A DNA stretch of 64,000 nucleotides, taken from the NCBI RefSeq assembly GCF_003987145.1, contig NZ_PIPL01000003.1:1-64000 (forward strand), given 5' to 3'. The notes under the pieces are model-generated. The model did not search any database, was not told the DNA's origin, and saw nothing but the letters and a program-made list of their open reading frames with translations. The translations under genes were made by a program, and so were the position numbers. Origin of the DNA: Aliidiomarina minuta (lineage in GTDB: Bacteria; Pseudomonadota; Gammaproteobacteria; Enterobacterales; Alteromonadaceae). Position 1 is the first letter of the stretch. Every line of letters starts with the position of its first letter. Positions 1 to 9,444 of this stretch are shown piece by piece.

Positions 1-50
1 CCAGATCGCAAATGAATACCCCATCGCGGCCACAACGACATCGCACGGCA
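1..50 (+). repeat. Direct repeat copy 1 (second copy at 235-284)
   Basis: Bases 1-50 recur at 235-284 with about four substitutions. Both copies begin CCAGA(T/C)CGCAAATGAATAC and end ATCGCACGGCAG just as they enter a REP palindrome. The 234-base period suggests that a larger unit containing two or three REP palindromes was duplicated and has since diverged. The left copy touches the window edge, so more copies may lie upstream. Confidence 0.7.
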
Positions 51-330
51 GGCATAGCCTGCCCTACGGTGCATCCGATGTATCTGGTCATTTGTGTAGG
101 GCAGGCCGTGCCTGCCGTCCAGGTTGGATACCACCGCGAAACCCCGCGACGTATCCGATACCCGACAACGACAGCATTGCCGATACCCCAACCACCGCAA
201 CGGCAGGTGGAACCTGCCCTACGGTGCAACGTATCCAGACCGCAAATGAATACCGCATCGCGGGCGCAACGACATCGCACGGCAGTTGGGACCTGCGCTG
301 CGTCATATCAGCTATTTAAAATAATCTAAG
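1..330. repeat. REP-like palindromic repeat cluster, no gene seen
   Basis: About 330 bases at the left edge hold no convincing gene. They carry four copies of a short imperfect palindrome: 46-74, an inverted copy at 96-119, 200-229, and a decayed copy at 278-302. The best two copies share the arm ACGGCAGG, a 5-base loop, and the arm CCTGCCCTACGGTGCA. Open frames across the region are low-complexity and change with each repeat, so I do not call them genes. This looks like a repetitive extragenic palindrome cluster upstream of sodC. Whether the host encodes the matching REP-associated transposase cannot be seen here. Confidence 0.75.
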
Positions 331-399
331 TTTAAGTAAGCAGCGGTCTGCATTATTTGCTACATTTAAGTTCGTTATTGTATTAAAAAAGGTTTTACT

Positions 400-945
400 A
401 TGAAGAAGTTAGCTATTCTCTCTTTACCTCTATTATTATCGGCCTGTAGTCAGGGTGATCTGAGTGACGTTATTCACCAGGCCGGTATTGAGCAGTACGT
501 CGCCGCTATTGAGTCCACAGAGGGAAACCAGGCCGCTGGCACAGTTACTTTTACCCGGGCAAAAGATGGTATTCATGTGATGGCTCATGTCGAGGGATTG
601 GAACCGAATCAACAGCATGGTTTTCATATCCATGAATATGGTGACTGTGGAGCTCCGGATGGAACTTCTGCCGGTGGACATTTTAACCCTACCTCTTCAC
701 AACATGGTGGACCACATGATGATGAACGTCATGTGGGTGATTTAGGTAATCTGGAAGCCAATGATCAGGGCATCGCCCATCTTGAATATATAGATATCAA
801 GCTAGCTATGGACGGCCCTTATAGCGTGCTGGGCCGCGGTGTTGTTGTGCATGCTGAAGAAGACGATCTGGATTCGCAGCCTACAGGACAGGCTGGTGCC
901 AGAATTGGTTGTGGTGTAATAGGGGTTGCAGCTAGCCCGGATTAA
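400..945 (+). CDS. sodC: Periplasmic Cu/Zn superoxide dismutase, lipoprotein
   Basis: Converts superoxide to hydrogen peroxide and oxygen in the cell envelope. The 181-residue product starts with a lipoprotein signal (lipobox LLSAC, Cys16), so it is probably lipid-anchored rather than soluble. The family ligands are all visible: GFHIHEYGDC (His76, His78), GGHFNP (His94), His102, His111, Asp114 and VVHAEEDD (His151). Cys83 and Cys171 can form the conserved disulfide. An AAGG ribosome site lies about 8 bases before the ATG. The stop codon shares the bases TTAA with the stop of the convergent tamB, and I see no terminator hairpin between them. It follows a REP cluster and appears to be a single-gene unit. 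Confidence 0.96.
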   Translation: MKKLAILSLPLLLSACSQGDLSDVIHQAGIEQYVAAIESTEGNQAAGTVTFTRAKDGIHVMAHVEGLEPNQQHGFHIHEYGDCGAPDGTSAGGHFNPTSSQHGGPHDDERHVGDLGNLEANDQGIAHLEYIDIKLAMDGPYSVLGRGVVVHAEEDDLDSQPTGQAGARIGCGVIGVAASPD

Positions 946-3900
946 CGCTCGATACTATAGAAAATATCAGCGCCACTGCGCTCACCACCGGTATGAGACT
1001 CGAAATTAAGTCTGTCGGAAAGCCGGTAGCGAATGAAAAAGGTCGTTACCGGCTCTACTAAACCAATTCCGTATCTAACATAAAGCCGTGAAGACAGATG
1101 TTTACCAATATAAAGCGATGTACTCTCAAAAGTATCACCTGAGTCGAGCGCTACTTCATCGACACCGAGAGTGTCACTCAGTCGTTCGCCCACTATATTG
1201 CCACCACTCATACCCAATGCAAGGCTGGCACGAGCCAGCATATTCTCTTCACCCTGGCTACTTTCACCTGGACCGCGACCCAAAATGAGGTAGGTAAGAA
1301 TATCTCGATCCTGCATGGTGGGTGTAGAAAAGAGTGAAAGATTAGGATTTTCTAGTGTGCCTCCGATGCGGGCACCTACCAAAACGCTGTCTGCATCTAT
1401 ATTACGCTCAACTCGCAAGTCCAGTCCTGGATTTGCAATAGGACCGCCGGTGAAAATAAGACGACCACGCTCGATGCTTAAAGCCTGTCCGTACAATTCA
1501 TACTGACCCTCTGCTACATCTATGTTACCGACACCAGCGGTTTCCTGGCCTGGTTGTTCAATAATACGTAGCTGCCCAACCAGGCGTCCTTCAAAGCCAT
1601 AAGCACTGACTCGAACATCATCACCCAGGCGTACCTGAACATCCGCGTCTATCGGCAACTCCGTAATAGATTCGTCATATACCGAACCTTCTTCACCGAT
1701 TAATACGGTATCTCTGGACACAGAGTCGACGGATTCAAAATCTGGCGGAGTGATACGGGCGGATGGAACATTCACGCTGCCCCTTATTCGTAAGAGTTCT
1801 GGGGAGTATTCAATTTGTAAATCAGGGGCAATAGTGACATCTATATCTCTTGTGCGCAGAGCCGGGAACGCACTACCCTGAATATCCAGGTTAGCTCGTT
1901 GTTCGGCCAGGAAGTACTCTCCTTCAAGGCTCAAGTTTCCTTCTCCGGCGGTCAGGTTGCCAGATAAGGTAAAAGGCTGACCGGTAGAGTTGGGGGCATC
2001 AACTAACACGTTTATATTCTCGAGCATAAGGCCGGTAGAGGGTATTTCTGCAGTACCGTCAGCAAGTTCAAGACCGCCAGTTATCACGGGTTCTGTGAGA
2101 GGGCCAGCAAGCTGGATTTCGCCGCTTAGTAAGCCATTTACACTCTGTAGATCGGGGGTGAGCACCGATACAAAACTCAGATCCTGCATACGCAAGTTCA
2201 GAGTTGCTTCGAGCATTGGCTCATTCATTAATTGCTCAATAACTGCCTCAGCGGTAACAGAACCATCGAGCTGTTCTGACAACAGGTTGAAGCTGCCCTC
2301 AAGACGGTTCTGATCACCTTCAATATGGATCAGTTGGCTCGGGTCTATAGTGAAATTTATATCCTGAGCTGGAATACCGGCAACGGTCTCATGCAGAGTT
2401 ACCGCTAAGCGGTAATTCATATCTTCTTCAAGCTTGTTGAACTGGCCCTGTATATCAAACTCACCTGCCAACTCAACTTCTGCCGGAATCCAGGGTCGGA
2501 ATACACTGAAAGAAATATTATCAGCGTTGACCGATGCATTTATTGCATCTGAAGCCTGATCCCAGTCGCCGCCCAGACATAGCTCGGAATCTCTGGTGGC
2601 TATCATCAGACAGAGGTTCTGCATTGATATTTCCGTGGGAGACACCATCAGAGTAGCAGGAGTGGTCAGGTTCCAACGGCCAGCTTCCGGATAGCGAAGC
2701 TGCATGGAATTAACCCGCCCTATCCAGCGTTGCTGTTCAGCTTCCCAGTTCCCGTTAAGACCGAGGTTAGCTTGCAAAGAATCACTATCGATGCGGAGTC
2801 GTACCTGATGTTCGTCGTTTTGCTCTAAACGCAGAGCTACAGAGCTTAACACCAGCTCTCCCAGGTCAATATTCTGGGCATCTATATAACCAGTTGGTAG
2901 CTGTCGCAATTGACTGTCAATCTCAATATCCGCCTGAAGGCTTTCAACGCTGTAATCTTGATAGCTAAAATCAGATAACTCGAACTGAGTATTGAGTATC
3001 GGCGACTCTGTCGGGCCATCTACTGCGCCCTGCGCTTGCAAGTTGCCTTCTATTCCCGGAAGTAGCAGACTGATATCGTTTACAGATAGGTTCCAGGTAA
3101 GTGACAGTTCCTGCGCTGAAGCTGTGCCATCAGCTCTTAATTGTGCTTCACCCCACTGCAGCTTAAATGCCTCTGCACTTATTGATTCACCCTCTACACC
3201 TACCCGACCACTGCCCTGAAGTGTTTGCTCACGGATGTGCCCGCTTAGCTCATTTAGCTGAAGGGTTAACATCAGCTCTTCTGCCATATTTCCCTCAACA
3301 TGGGCATCTAAAGCCAGTATTCCGGGCCAGTCGGAGCTTATTCTGCCTATATCCATTGCATCTGCCTGAACGGCCAGGTTCCAGGCAAGGTGAGGTTCCC
3401 AGAGAAAACTTCCTGTTACCGCAATATTACCCTCAACGGAGTCCGCGCGTAAGCTGAGCTGCTGGGCTCCCTGTTCATCGCCCTCCGCCTGCAGTGAAAA
3501 GCTCTGCACCTCATAGTCGGCGTATGTTGCCTGTCCTTGTATATCTACATGCAGGTTTTCACCCATGGTGGCGACACCAGCAAAGCTGGCTTCAGTTTCA
3601 TAGGCCGGTGCCTTGATGGTCAGATTATCCAGAGTAAGCTCGTTTTCAAGCAAACTAAATTCACTGTTCAGTGTGACTTCGCCATGCTCATGCAATTGGC
3701 TATAGAAGGCTAAATTGCCCTGCACTTCGGTTATAGTGCCTGACCCTTCGAAACTTAAATTGAGTTCCTCGATATGCTCTTCAACCTGAGCGATGGCTAA
3801 CGCAGTCAACTCCAGATCTGCGTTCCAGGTCAGTTGCTTCAGATGAGTAGGTTGTTGGACATTAGCATTCAGCAATGCGGTGGCAAAGCCACTTACCCGC

Positions 3901-4601
3901 TGCTCCAGGTTAAGTTCGTGGCGAGACCCTTGTAAGCGCCCTTCTGCACGTATGGCGCCGAGTTCGGGTACCTCGGTCTGCACCATGGTGGTTAAGTTAA
4001 GATTGTAATCGCCATAAGGCTCGATAAAACCTTTAACGTTCGCCAGTCCCTGCGGCACATCAAGAATTAAGCGGTGAATAGTAATACGTCCGCCGTGGGT
4101 GATCAGGCGAAGATTCAATTGATTAATTTGCTGCTCAAAGTCGCCAACTTTGATGTTGGTATTGCTAACCAGTACTCGATCGAAGCGCAGGTTAACAGGC
4201 AAATCGATATCTGGTAATTCAATTTGTTCAATGGTGTCAGTCTGTTCAGGCGTTTCATCCCCGGACGGAAACTGAACGTCGGCGGAGCCGATATCAAACT
4301 GACGAATATGCACCTGGCGTCCCAATAGTCGCCAGGGCCGCCAACGCAATTTTAAATCTTGTAGCTGAATCTGAGTTTCGCCATCCTCATAACGCAATTG
4401 CTGGAACTGAATATCACGCAGTAAATGACCTTCAAGTCCCTGCCAGGAGAGCTCACCAGGTAGAACCCGGTTTGCGGCCTGTAAAGTCAGGCCAGTTCCT
4501 GTGGTCGTGCTTAATAATGAAAACAGGGCGATAACAGTGAGCAAAATAAGAGCACATAAAGTGCCCACAATGCGCGCAAACCAGCGGCGAGTCTTAGTCA
4601 T
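942..4601 (-). CDS. tamB: Translocation and assembly module inner-membrane subunit TamB
   Basis: A 1219-residue envelope-spanning protein of the AsmA/TamB family. It works with TamA in outer-membrane protein insertion and is implicated in phospholipid transport to the outer membrane. Residues about 8-30 form a single signal anchor. The long middle region is repetitive beta-strand sequence typical of a lipid-conducting groove. The C-terminal 350 residues hold the DUF490 domain and end in IFYSIER, near a normal TamB terminus. Its ATG overlaps the tamA stop by four bases (ATGA), so translation is likely coupled. Length and order match the family; I see no frameshift. Confidence 0.95.
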   Translation of the reverse strand: MTKTRRWFARIVGTLCALILLTVIALFSLLSTTTGTGLTLQAANRVLPGELSWQGLEGHLLRDIQFQQLRYEDGETQIQLQDLKLRWRPWRLLGRQVHIRQFDIGSADVQFPSGDETPEQTDTIEQIELPDIDLPVNLRFDRVLVSNTNIKVGDFEQQINQLNLRLITHGGRITIHRLILDVPQGLANVKGFIEPYGDYNLNLTTMVQTEVPELGAIRAEGRLQGSRHELNLEQRVSGFATALLNANVQQPTHLKQLTWNADLELTALAIAQVEEHIEELNLSFEGSGTITEVQGNLAFYSQLHEHGEVTLNSEFSLLENELTLDNLTIKAPAYETEASFAGVATMGENLHVDIQGQATYADYEVQSFSLQAEGDEQGAQQLSLRADSVEGNIAVTGSFLWEPHLAWNLAVQADAMDIGRISSDWPGILALDAHVEGNMAEELMLTLQLNELSGHIREQTLQGSGRVGVEGESISAEAFKLQWGEAQLRADGTASAQELSLTWNLSVNDISLLLPGIEGNLQAQGAVDGPTESPILNTQFELSDFSYQDYSVESLQADIEIDSQLRQLPTGYIDAQNIDLGELVLSSVALRLEQNDEHQVRLRIDSDSLQANLGLNGNWEAEQQRWIGRVNSMQLRYPEAGRWNLTTPATLMVSPTEISMQNLCLMIATRDSELCLGGDWDQASDAINASVNADNISFSVFRPWIPAEVELAGEFDIQGQFNKLEEDMNYRLAVTLHETVAGIPAQDINFTIDPSQLIHIEGDQNRLEGSFNLLSEQLDGSVTAEAVIEQLMNEPMLEATLNLRMQDLSFVSVLTPDLQSVNGLLSGEIQLAGPLTEPVITGGLELADGTAEIPSTGLMLENINVLVDAPNSTGQPFTLSGNLTAGEGNLSLEGEYFLAEQRANLDIQGSAFPALRTRDIDVTIAPDLQIEYSPELLRIRGSVNVPSARITPPDFESVDSVSRDTVLIGEEGSVYDESITELPIDADVQVRLGDDVRVSAYGFEGRLVGQLRIIEQPGQETAGVGNIDVAEGQYELYGQALSIERGRLIFTGGPIANPGLDLRVERNIDADSVLVGARIGGTLENPNLSLFSTPTMQDRDILTYLILGRGPGESSQGEENMLARASLALGMSGGNIVGERLSDTLGVDEVALDSGDTFESTSLYIGKHLSSRLYVRYGIGLVEPVTTFFIRYRLSDRLNFESHTGGERSGADIFYSIER

Positions 4602-6355
4602 AAGTCAGGCCCCAGGGTTAAGTGTAAACGAATAGTGTCACCGACATCAGCAAGACCATGAGCCAGGTCAATGCGAATAGGACCTACGGGGCTTTGCCAG
4701 CGAACACCTGCACCAATACCAGTGCGAAAAGCATCGTTGACGTTATCAAAAGCATTGCCTGAATCAATAAATGCAGCGACCCGCCAGTTAGGTCGGAATT
4801 CATAATCCACTTCTGCGCTGCCTACTGCGAGGTGACGACCACCAACAATCTCACCCTCTTCATTCCGAGGTCCTACCATGCGATAACCGTAGCCACGGAT
4901 ACTAGTATCACCACCGGCGTAGAAACGTAGGGAGGTCGGTATACGGTCAAAGTCGGTTGCTGCTGTAGTGCCAAAATCGCCACGCGTCAGAAAACGGAAT
5001 CGCTCGGCGAAGGAAAATACGAACTTACCGGACAAGGTAACCTGGCCGAAATCGGTGCTAGATAGCGCTTGCTCGGTAGCACCTCGTAAGCCAAGGTTGA
5101 GACGATAGCCTCGAGCGACATCCAAACGGTCTGGAGTGTGAACCCGGTTCCATTGAATACTTGGAATAAGGAATTGGGTATTGCGTCGTTCGCCCTCAAA
5201 GCGATCTCGTTCGTCCTGCCAGTCTAAACTCATAGTACGTAACGTGCGTTCCAGTTGGGTTTGCCAGCTCACCCCTAAAGTGAATATCTCAGTTCTGGTT
5301 GGCCCAACATCTTCATCGCGCCATGAAGTCCGAATGGCATACTGATCTGTTTGCGGCTGTTGGCCGGGTATAATGTAATTGGCAGCGACTGTGGATGAGG
5401 ATTCTGACAATTGGAATTGGGTTGAAAATCGGTGCCCGCGAGTATTCACCCACCGACGGTTCTGATCAAAACTCAATCGAGCCCCGGTATCAGTTCCGTA
5501 ACCAATGCCTGCTCGATAATAGGTGCGTTTATTAGGTTCCAGTTCAACAGCAACAGGTACCAGTTTGTCGTCATCGGCCTCTGACCAAAGTGGCTCAATC
5601 TGTACACGGCTGAAATAGTCACTATCTGCCATGCCAAATTGTAATTCCATCAGTCGGTCAGACGTTAAATAATCGCCTTCATGAAAGGGAACAAAGCGCT
5701 GCAGTACGTCTTCATCAAGCTGGGCCTCGCTAAAACGAATCTGACCGAAACGAAACCGAGGGCCTGACTCCAAGTGTATAACTATATCTGCAGCGTAGTC
5801 TTCGAGATCAATGCGTAATTCACTTTTTGCAAAAGCTGCTTCATTGTAGCCGCGCTCAGTAGCAAGATTGCGTAAACGGCTTTTGGCGTTTTCGTAATTG
5901 CTATGCCTTAAATTCTGACCGCTTCTAATATCCAGATTATTAATCAGGTTGCGAAAAGCATCGTCTTCCCGGGCTTCGCCGGTAATCTGAATGTCGACAT
6001 CACGTATTTGCATGACAGGGCCGGGTGTTATGTCATACCGGGCCTGCCAGCCACTATCGGTTCTTTCCAGTTGTCGTTCTACTGACGCCTGGTAATAGCC
6101 AGATGGGGCTAAGGCGCGCAGTATTTCCTGTTCTGCACGACGGTGCAGGAACCTAAGGCGTGCAGCTCCTGGTGCCTGCTGCCCGTGGTAAGTATAGATA
6201 GATAATCGGTTACGCACGTTGGACGCGTCACGACCGCTGACGCCACTAATAGAGACTTCAAGCTGGTTGTTTTGTCCGTTATCTGTTTCTTCAGCCATCG
6301 CGGGAGAAATACAGAAAAGCATAGCTAAAACAAGTAGGACTAACCACAACTTCAT
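4598..6355 (-). CDS. tamA: Translocation and assembly module outer-membrane subunit TamA
   Basis: A 585-residue Omp85-superfamily outer-membrane protein that partners TamB. Residues 1-21 are a clear Sec signal peptide (cleavage near AMA|EE). About 240 residues of POTRA-type sequence follow, then a 16-strand barrel region. The surface-lock motif region IRGYGYR lies at about 465-475, and the barrel ends GPIRIDLAHGL...LHLTLGPDL, a typical Omp85 last strand, although the terminal residue is Leu rather than Phe. It starts 20 bases downstream of hemY and overlaps tamB by four bases, so it probably belongs to the hem transcript. Confidence 0.95.
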   Translation of the reverse strand: MKLWLVLLVLAMLFCISPAMAEETDNGQNNQLEVSISGVSGRDASNVRNRLSIYTYHGQQAPGAARLRFLHRRAEQEILRALAPSGYYQASVERQLERTDSGWQARYDITPGPVMQIRDVDIQITGEAREDDAFRNLINNLDIRSGQNLRHSNYENAKSRLRNLATERGYNEAAFAKSELRIDLEDYAADIVIHLESGPRFRFGQIRFSEAQLDEDVLQRFVPFHEGDYLTSDRLMELQFGMADSDYFSRVQIEPLWSEADDDKLVPVAVELEPNKRTYYRAGIGYGTDTGARLSFDQNRRWVNTRGHRFSTQFQLSESSSTVAANYIIPGQQPQTDQYAIRTSWRDEDVGPTRTEIFTLGVSWQTQLERTLRTMSLDWQDERDRFEGERRNTQFLIPSIQWNRVHTPDRLDVARGYRLNLGLRGATEQALSSTDFGQVTLSGKFVFSFAERFRFLTRGDFGTTAATDFDRIPTSLRFYAGGDTSIRGYGYRMVGPRNEEGEIVGGRHLAVGSAEVDYEFRPNWRVAAFIDSGNAFDNVNDAFRTGIGAGVRWQSPVGPIRIDLAHGLADVGDTIRLHLTLGPDL

Positions 6356-6375
6356 ATAGGACCTGATTCTACGTT

Positions 6376-7533
6376 TTATTGACTGGCTGCTTTATACGCG
6401 GCCAGTGCTTTTGCACTTTGTTCAGCGGCAAGGTAAGTATCACCGAGTAACTGGTAAAAGCGTTTATTCGGATAAAGTTCCAATGCTTTACGCAGCGCTC
6501 GCTCAGCGAGGTCATGATCGTTTTGCTGCATTGCCAGAAGGCCTAATAATGCGAGTGCATTGGCATCGTCCGGCTGCTTTTTAACCATTTGCTGAATATG
6601 CTCGGTCAATAGTGCCGAACCTTGCCAGTCGAACTGACTCTGACCTAATAATAGATCAATTGGTTCCAGATAACCTTTACGTAAACCTTTGATCGCTACT
6701 TTCGCGGCCTCCTCCTGCTGCTGATTATCCAGCAGGGCCCTTATGTATTCGAGTCGAACCGAGGTATCCTGCCGTAGTTGGCGATCCAGGTCACGCCAGC
6801 GTTTATGTAACTCAGTAGGGTCTTCTTGTGCCACGGCAAAGTAGGCTTGATAACTTTTCTGGGTATAGCTAAGCAGTAACCGAGGTTCAATCAGGTTTTT
6901 CTTTGCCAGCTCAGGCAATAACGGACGAAGTTCTGACCATTGCTGATGCCGGTAAAAGGTCTTAGCGGCCACACGCAATACACCCGGATGGCGAGGATAC
7001 TGTTTGAGTAAATGCTGTAATTGTTGTTGAGCCTCTTTCGGGGCCGCGCTCTCCGCTTCCGCCAGCAGCAAAGGAAGTTGTTTATCGTCCTCTGCTGAAT
7101 TGGCCTTTTCGAGCAGGCGTTGATAACTGACCGAATCATGCCGCGCATTCGCGGCCATAGCCGCCAGTAAGTAAGCCTGTTGGGGGCGTTTAAGGTTACT
7201 AGTAGCCTGTTCAGCTTGCTCCTGTGCTTTGGCATAATCATGGGTGAGCCAGCTATTGAAGGCGCTACTGAGCTGGGTGTCGCCCTTTTTAAGACGACGC
7301 CGCTGCAGCCAGCTGGAACTTAATCGGGAACCTGCGAGGATCTTGCGCAGCAACCATTCTATCAACCAAAATACCAGAAGCAGAAGAATAACGGCCATTG
7401 CCAGCACAACCAGGCTGGTTTCTACGGTATAGCCGGAAACCGCGATCATGACGTAACCGGTTTGTCCCGACCATAATGGCCCGACTATAAAACCTGCAAC
7501 GATAATGAGTAACAGTAGCAAAGCTTTAAACAC
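6376..7533 (-). CDS. hemY: HemY, TPR membrane protein of the heme cluster
   Basis: A 385-residue inner-membrane protein of the gammaproteobacterial HemY family, which is thought to scaffold heme-pathway steps; its exact role is unsettled. Two membrane segments sit at about residues 3-24 and 40-62. TPR-like helices follow and are clear near the C terminus (ANALALLGLLAMQQNDHDLA). The start is GTG: the bases TAGTG serve as the hemDX stop and the hemY start, sharing one G. A GGGGAG ribosome site sits 8 bases upstream. This is not the oxygen-dependent protoporphyrinogen oxidase also called HemY in Bacillus. Confidence 0.92.
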   Translation of the reverse strand: MFKALLLLLIIVAGFIVGPLWSGQTGYVMIAVSGYTVETSLVVLAMAVILLLLVFWLIEWLLRKILAGSRLSSSWLQRRRLKKGDTQLSSAFNSWLTHDYAKAQEQAEQATSNLKRPQQAYLLAAMAANARHDSVSYQRLLEKANSAEDDKQLPLLLAEAESAAPKEAQQQLQHLLKQYPRHPGVLRVAAKTFYRHQQWSELRPLLPELAKKNLIEPRLLLSYTQKSYQAYFAVAQEDPTELHKRWRDLDRQLRQDTSVRLEYIRALLDNQQQEEAAKVAIKGLRKGYLEPIDLLLGQSQFDWQGSALLTEHIQQMVKKQPDDANALALLGLLAMQQNDHDLAERALRKALELYPNKRFYQLLGDTYLAAEQSAKALAAYKAASQ

Positions 7534-9440
7534 TAGTCTGACTCCCCGAGCAATTCATCAACAGCATCATTGAGCATCGCTTCTGATAACAGACGGGTCG
7601 GGAACTCGGGCTCGATATTTTGTTCACGTAACTGAGTGAGGGCGTCCAGCACATGGCGAACCTGAGTTGATTCAGTGTCGTAGTAGCTGTTTATCCAGTC
7701 AATGGCCTGATCCATGGCTTGCTCGAAATTCACAGCCTGGCGTTGCAGCAGCGCTTGCTGCGCTATCTGCAGCTGCAAATCGAGCTGTGTTTTTAATAAT
7801 GACCGCTGTTCGGCGCCAAGCTGCATTTCAGGCATTTCTTCAGTGCGTTGCACGCGAATAAAATCTTCACTAAACGACTGCCAGGCGGCGTTCAAATTGC
7901 TTCGCCAGTCAGCAAAACTTGAGCTTACCTCATCGTTGCCATTGCCATTGCCATTGTTAAGCGGCTTGCTTTCTAGCTGCTCACGCTGAGGAGGTAGTTC
8001 ACGAACTTGCTGACGCAGTGCGGACAGGCGCAATGCCAGACCTTCTACATCCACTTCAGGTAAACCATTAAGTAACTCAATATCATTTTCCAACTGCTGG
8101 CGAATTGGAATCAAATGGCTCTGGCGTGATTGTTCTAATACTCGTTTCGCGTGCTGTAATAATTGCACTGCGCCATTGCGGTCATAATCAAACCACAGCT
8201 TACGACCTGCGGCCACTACCAGATCGCGGGCTTCAATAACATACAGATCCTGTGACAGGCGCAGGTTGGCAGTATCTAAATGACTTTTAATCTGTTCAAT
8301 CTCTTCGCGATTGCTTTCCAGCTCATTAAACATTGCCTGGCGCTCTCTTGCGGCTTCTTCGCGAGCTTCAGCCGCTTCAGCGTTACGTTGTTCGCGTAAG
8401 GCGTCGAAACGCTGATTCATTTGCGACTCGATATCATCGAAAAGGCTTTGTTCGAGCTCTTCCTGGGCTCGAGTGGTTTGTACCAGGCGTTGGTTTAATT
8501 CTTCCATCTGTTCAACACTGGTGCGCTTGATTTCCTGCTGCTGTAACCATAACCAGTAGCCGCCGACACCTAAGGTAGCGACTGAGAGCAAAAGTAAAAG
8601 AATAATAAAAGAAGTCAGCCAGCTGGTTTTCTTTGTTTTACGCTGCTTTGTAGCCGGTGATTTTTGCTCTGTAGGCTTGCTCATGACTTTTTCACTCTGT
8701 GTGGGGATGGCTTTTAAAAGTGCGTCAGTAGTCGCATTCTGAGCTACTATCAATCGCTGTTTATTGATACCAAGGTCGGTAACTGCTTTTTGCAGACGCT
8801 CGCTGGATATCACCCAATTGCAGTTTTGAGCCCAGTTTTTAGCTGAATCAGGTAAATCCTGCCAGAACAGTTCTAGCTGTTCTTTGCTAGTGACTACGAT
8901 AGTGGCGACCTGTTCCTGCCAAAGTCTGCTGTTTTCACTAAGATCCGGATGCAGCGGGATGCGTTTGTAAACTTCAATCGATGTCAGCTTAGCACCACGT
9001 TCGCTCAGGGTCTCGGCAATCAGTGGGCGACCATCTGCACCAGTGACAAAGAGCCAGTCCTGGCCTTTAATCTGGTGTAAATCTGGCAGCTTTAACAGGT
9101 CTTCACCAGTATGATTCGGAGCGGGGTAAGTTACAGGCTGATGAGTATGGGTAACCAGGCGCTCGGCAGTTCCGCTGCCTACAGAATAATAGTTACCTTG
9201 CGGCCATTTAAAATCGTGTTTTTGCAGTTGTTGATGGAAAAACTCAACCGCTGCCGGGCTGACCACAATAATGCCATCCCAGCTTTGCTCAGTTAGCTCA
9301 CTCAGCTCTTTTTGTGGTAACTGAATCATTTCAGATTCAATGACTGCTTGCCGGAATACCGGCTGATCTCGTTCTGCGAGCGCTTTTTCCAAAGGGTTCG
9401 CTTGATCGTGTTGTCGGATCAGCAGTACTCCATTAGTCAT
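7533..9440 (-). CDS. hemDX: Fused uroporphyrinogen-III synthase HemD / membrane protein HemX
   Basis: One continuous 635-residue frame. Residues about 1-250 match HemD, which closes hydroxymethylbilane to uroporphyrinogen III (motif ending IVAQNATTDALLKAI is the usual HemD tail). After a polar Lys/Thr-rich linker there is one membrane segment (SWLTSFIILLLLLSVATLGV), then a long coiled coil and the periplasmic HemX domain. I place the start at the ATG at 9440, four bases after the hemC stop with GAGG upstream, rather than at 9485, which would overlap hemC. A Met (codon at 8682-8684) sits where a separate HemX would start, with only a weak GAGTG site. Fused HemD/HemX proteins are known in other gammaproteobacteria. 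Confidence 0.9.
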   Translation of the reverse strand: MTNGVLLIRQHDQANPLEKALAERDQPVFRQAVIESEMIQLPQKELSELTEQSWDGIIVVSPAAVEFFHQQLQKHDFKWPQGNYYSVGSGTAERLVTHTHQPVTYPAPNHTGEDLLKLPDLHQIKGQDWLFVTGADGRPLIAETLSERGAKLTSIEVYKRIPLHPDLSENSRLWQEQVATIVVTSKEQLELFWQDLPDSAKNWAQNCNWVISSERLQKAVTDLGINKQRLIVAQNATTDALLKAIPTQSEKVMSKPTEQKSPATKQRKTKKTSWLTSFIILLLLLSVATLGVGGYWLWLQQQEIKRTSVEQMEELNQRLVQTTRAQEELEQSLFDDIESQMNQRFDALREQRNAEAAEAREEAARERQAMFNELESNREEIEQIKSHLDTANLRLSQDLYVIEARDLVVAAGRKLWFDYDRNGAVQLLQHAKRVLEQSRQSHLIPIRQQLENDIELLNGLPEVDVEGLALRLSALRQQVRELPPQREQLESKPLNNGNGNGNDEVSSSFADWRSNLNAAWQSFSEDFIRVQRTEEMPEMQLGAEQRSLLKTQLDLQLQIAQQALLQRQAVNFEQAMDQAIDWINSYYDTESTQVRHVLDALTQLREQNIEPEFPTRLLSEAMLNDAVDELLGESD

Positions 9441-9444
9441 ATTA

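Noticed and set aside
12..329. Open frames of 72-105 codons over the left edge
   Set aside because: They lie wholly on REP-like repeats in three overlapping frames, have no ribosome site or recognisable domain, and change with repeat copies.
1..330. Repeats as a CRISPR array
   Set aside because: Spacing is irregular, copies differ and occur in both orientations, and no cas genes are present.
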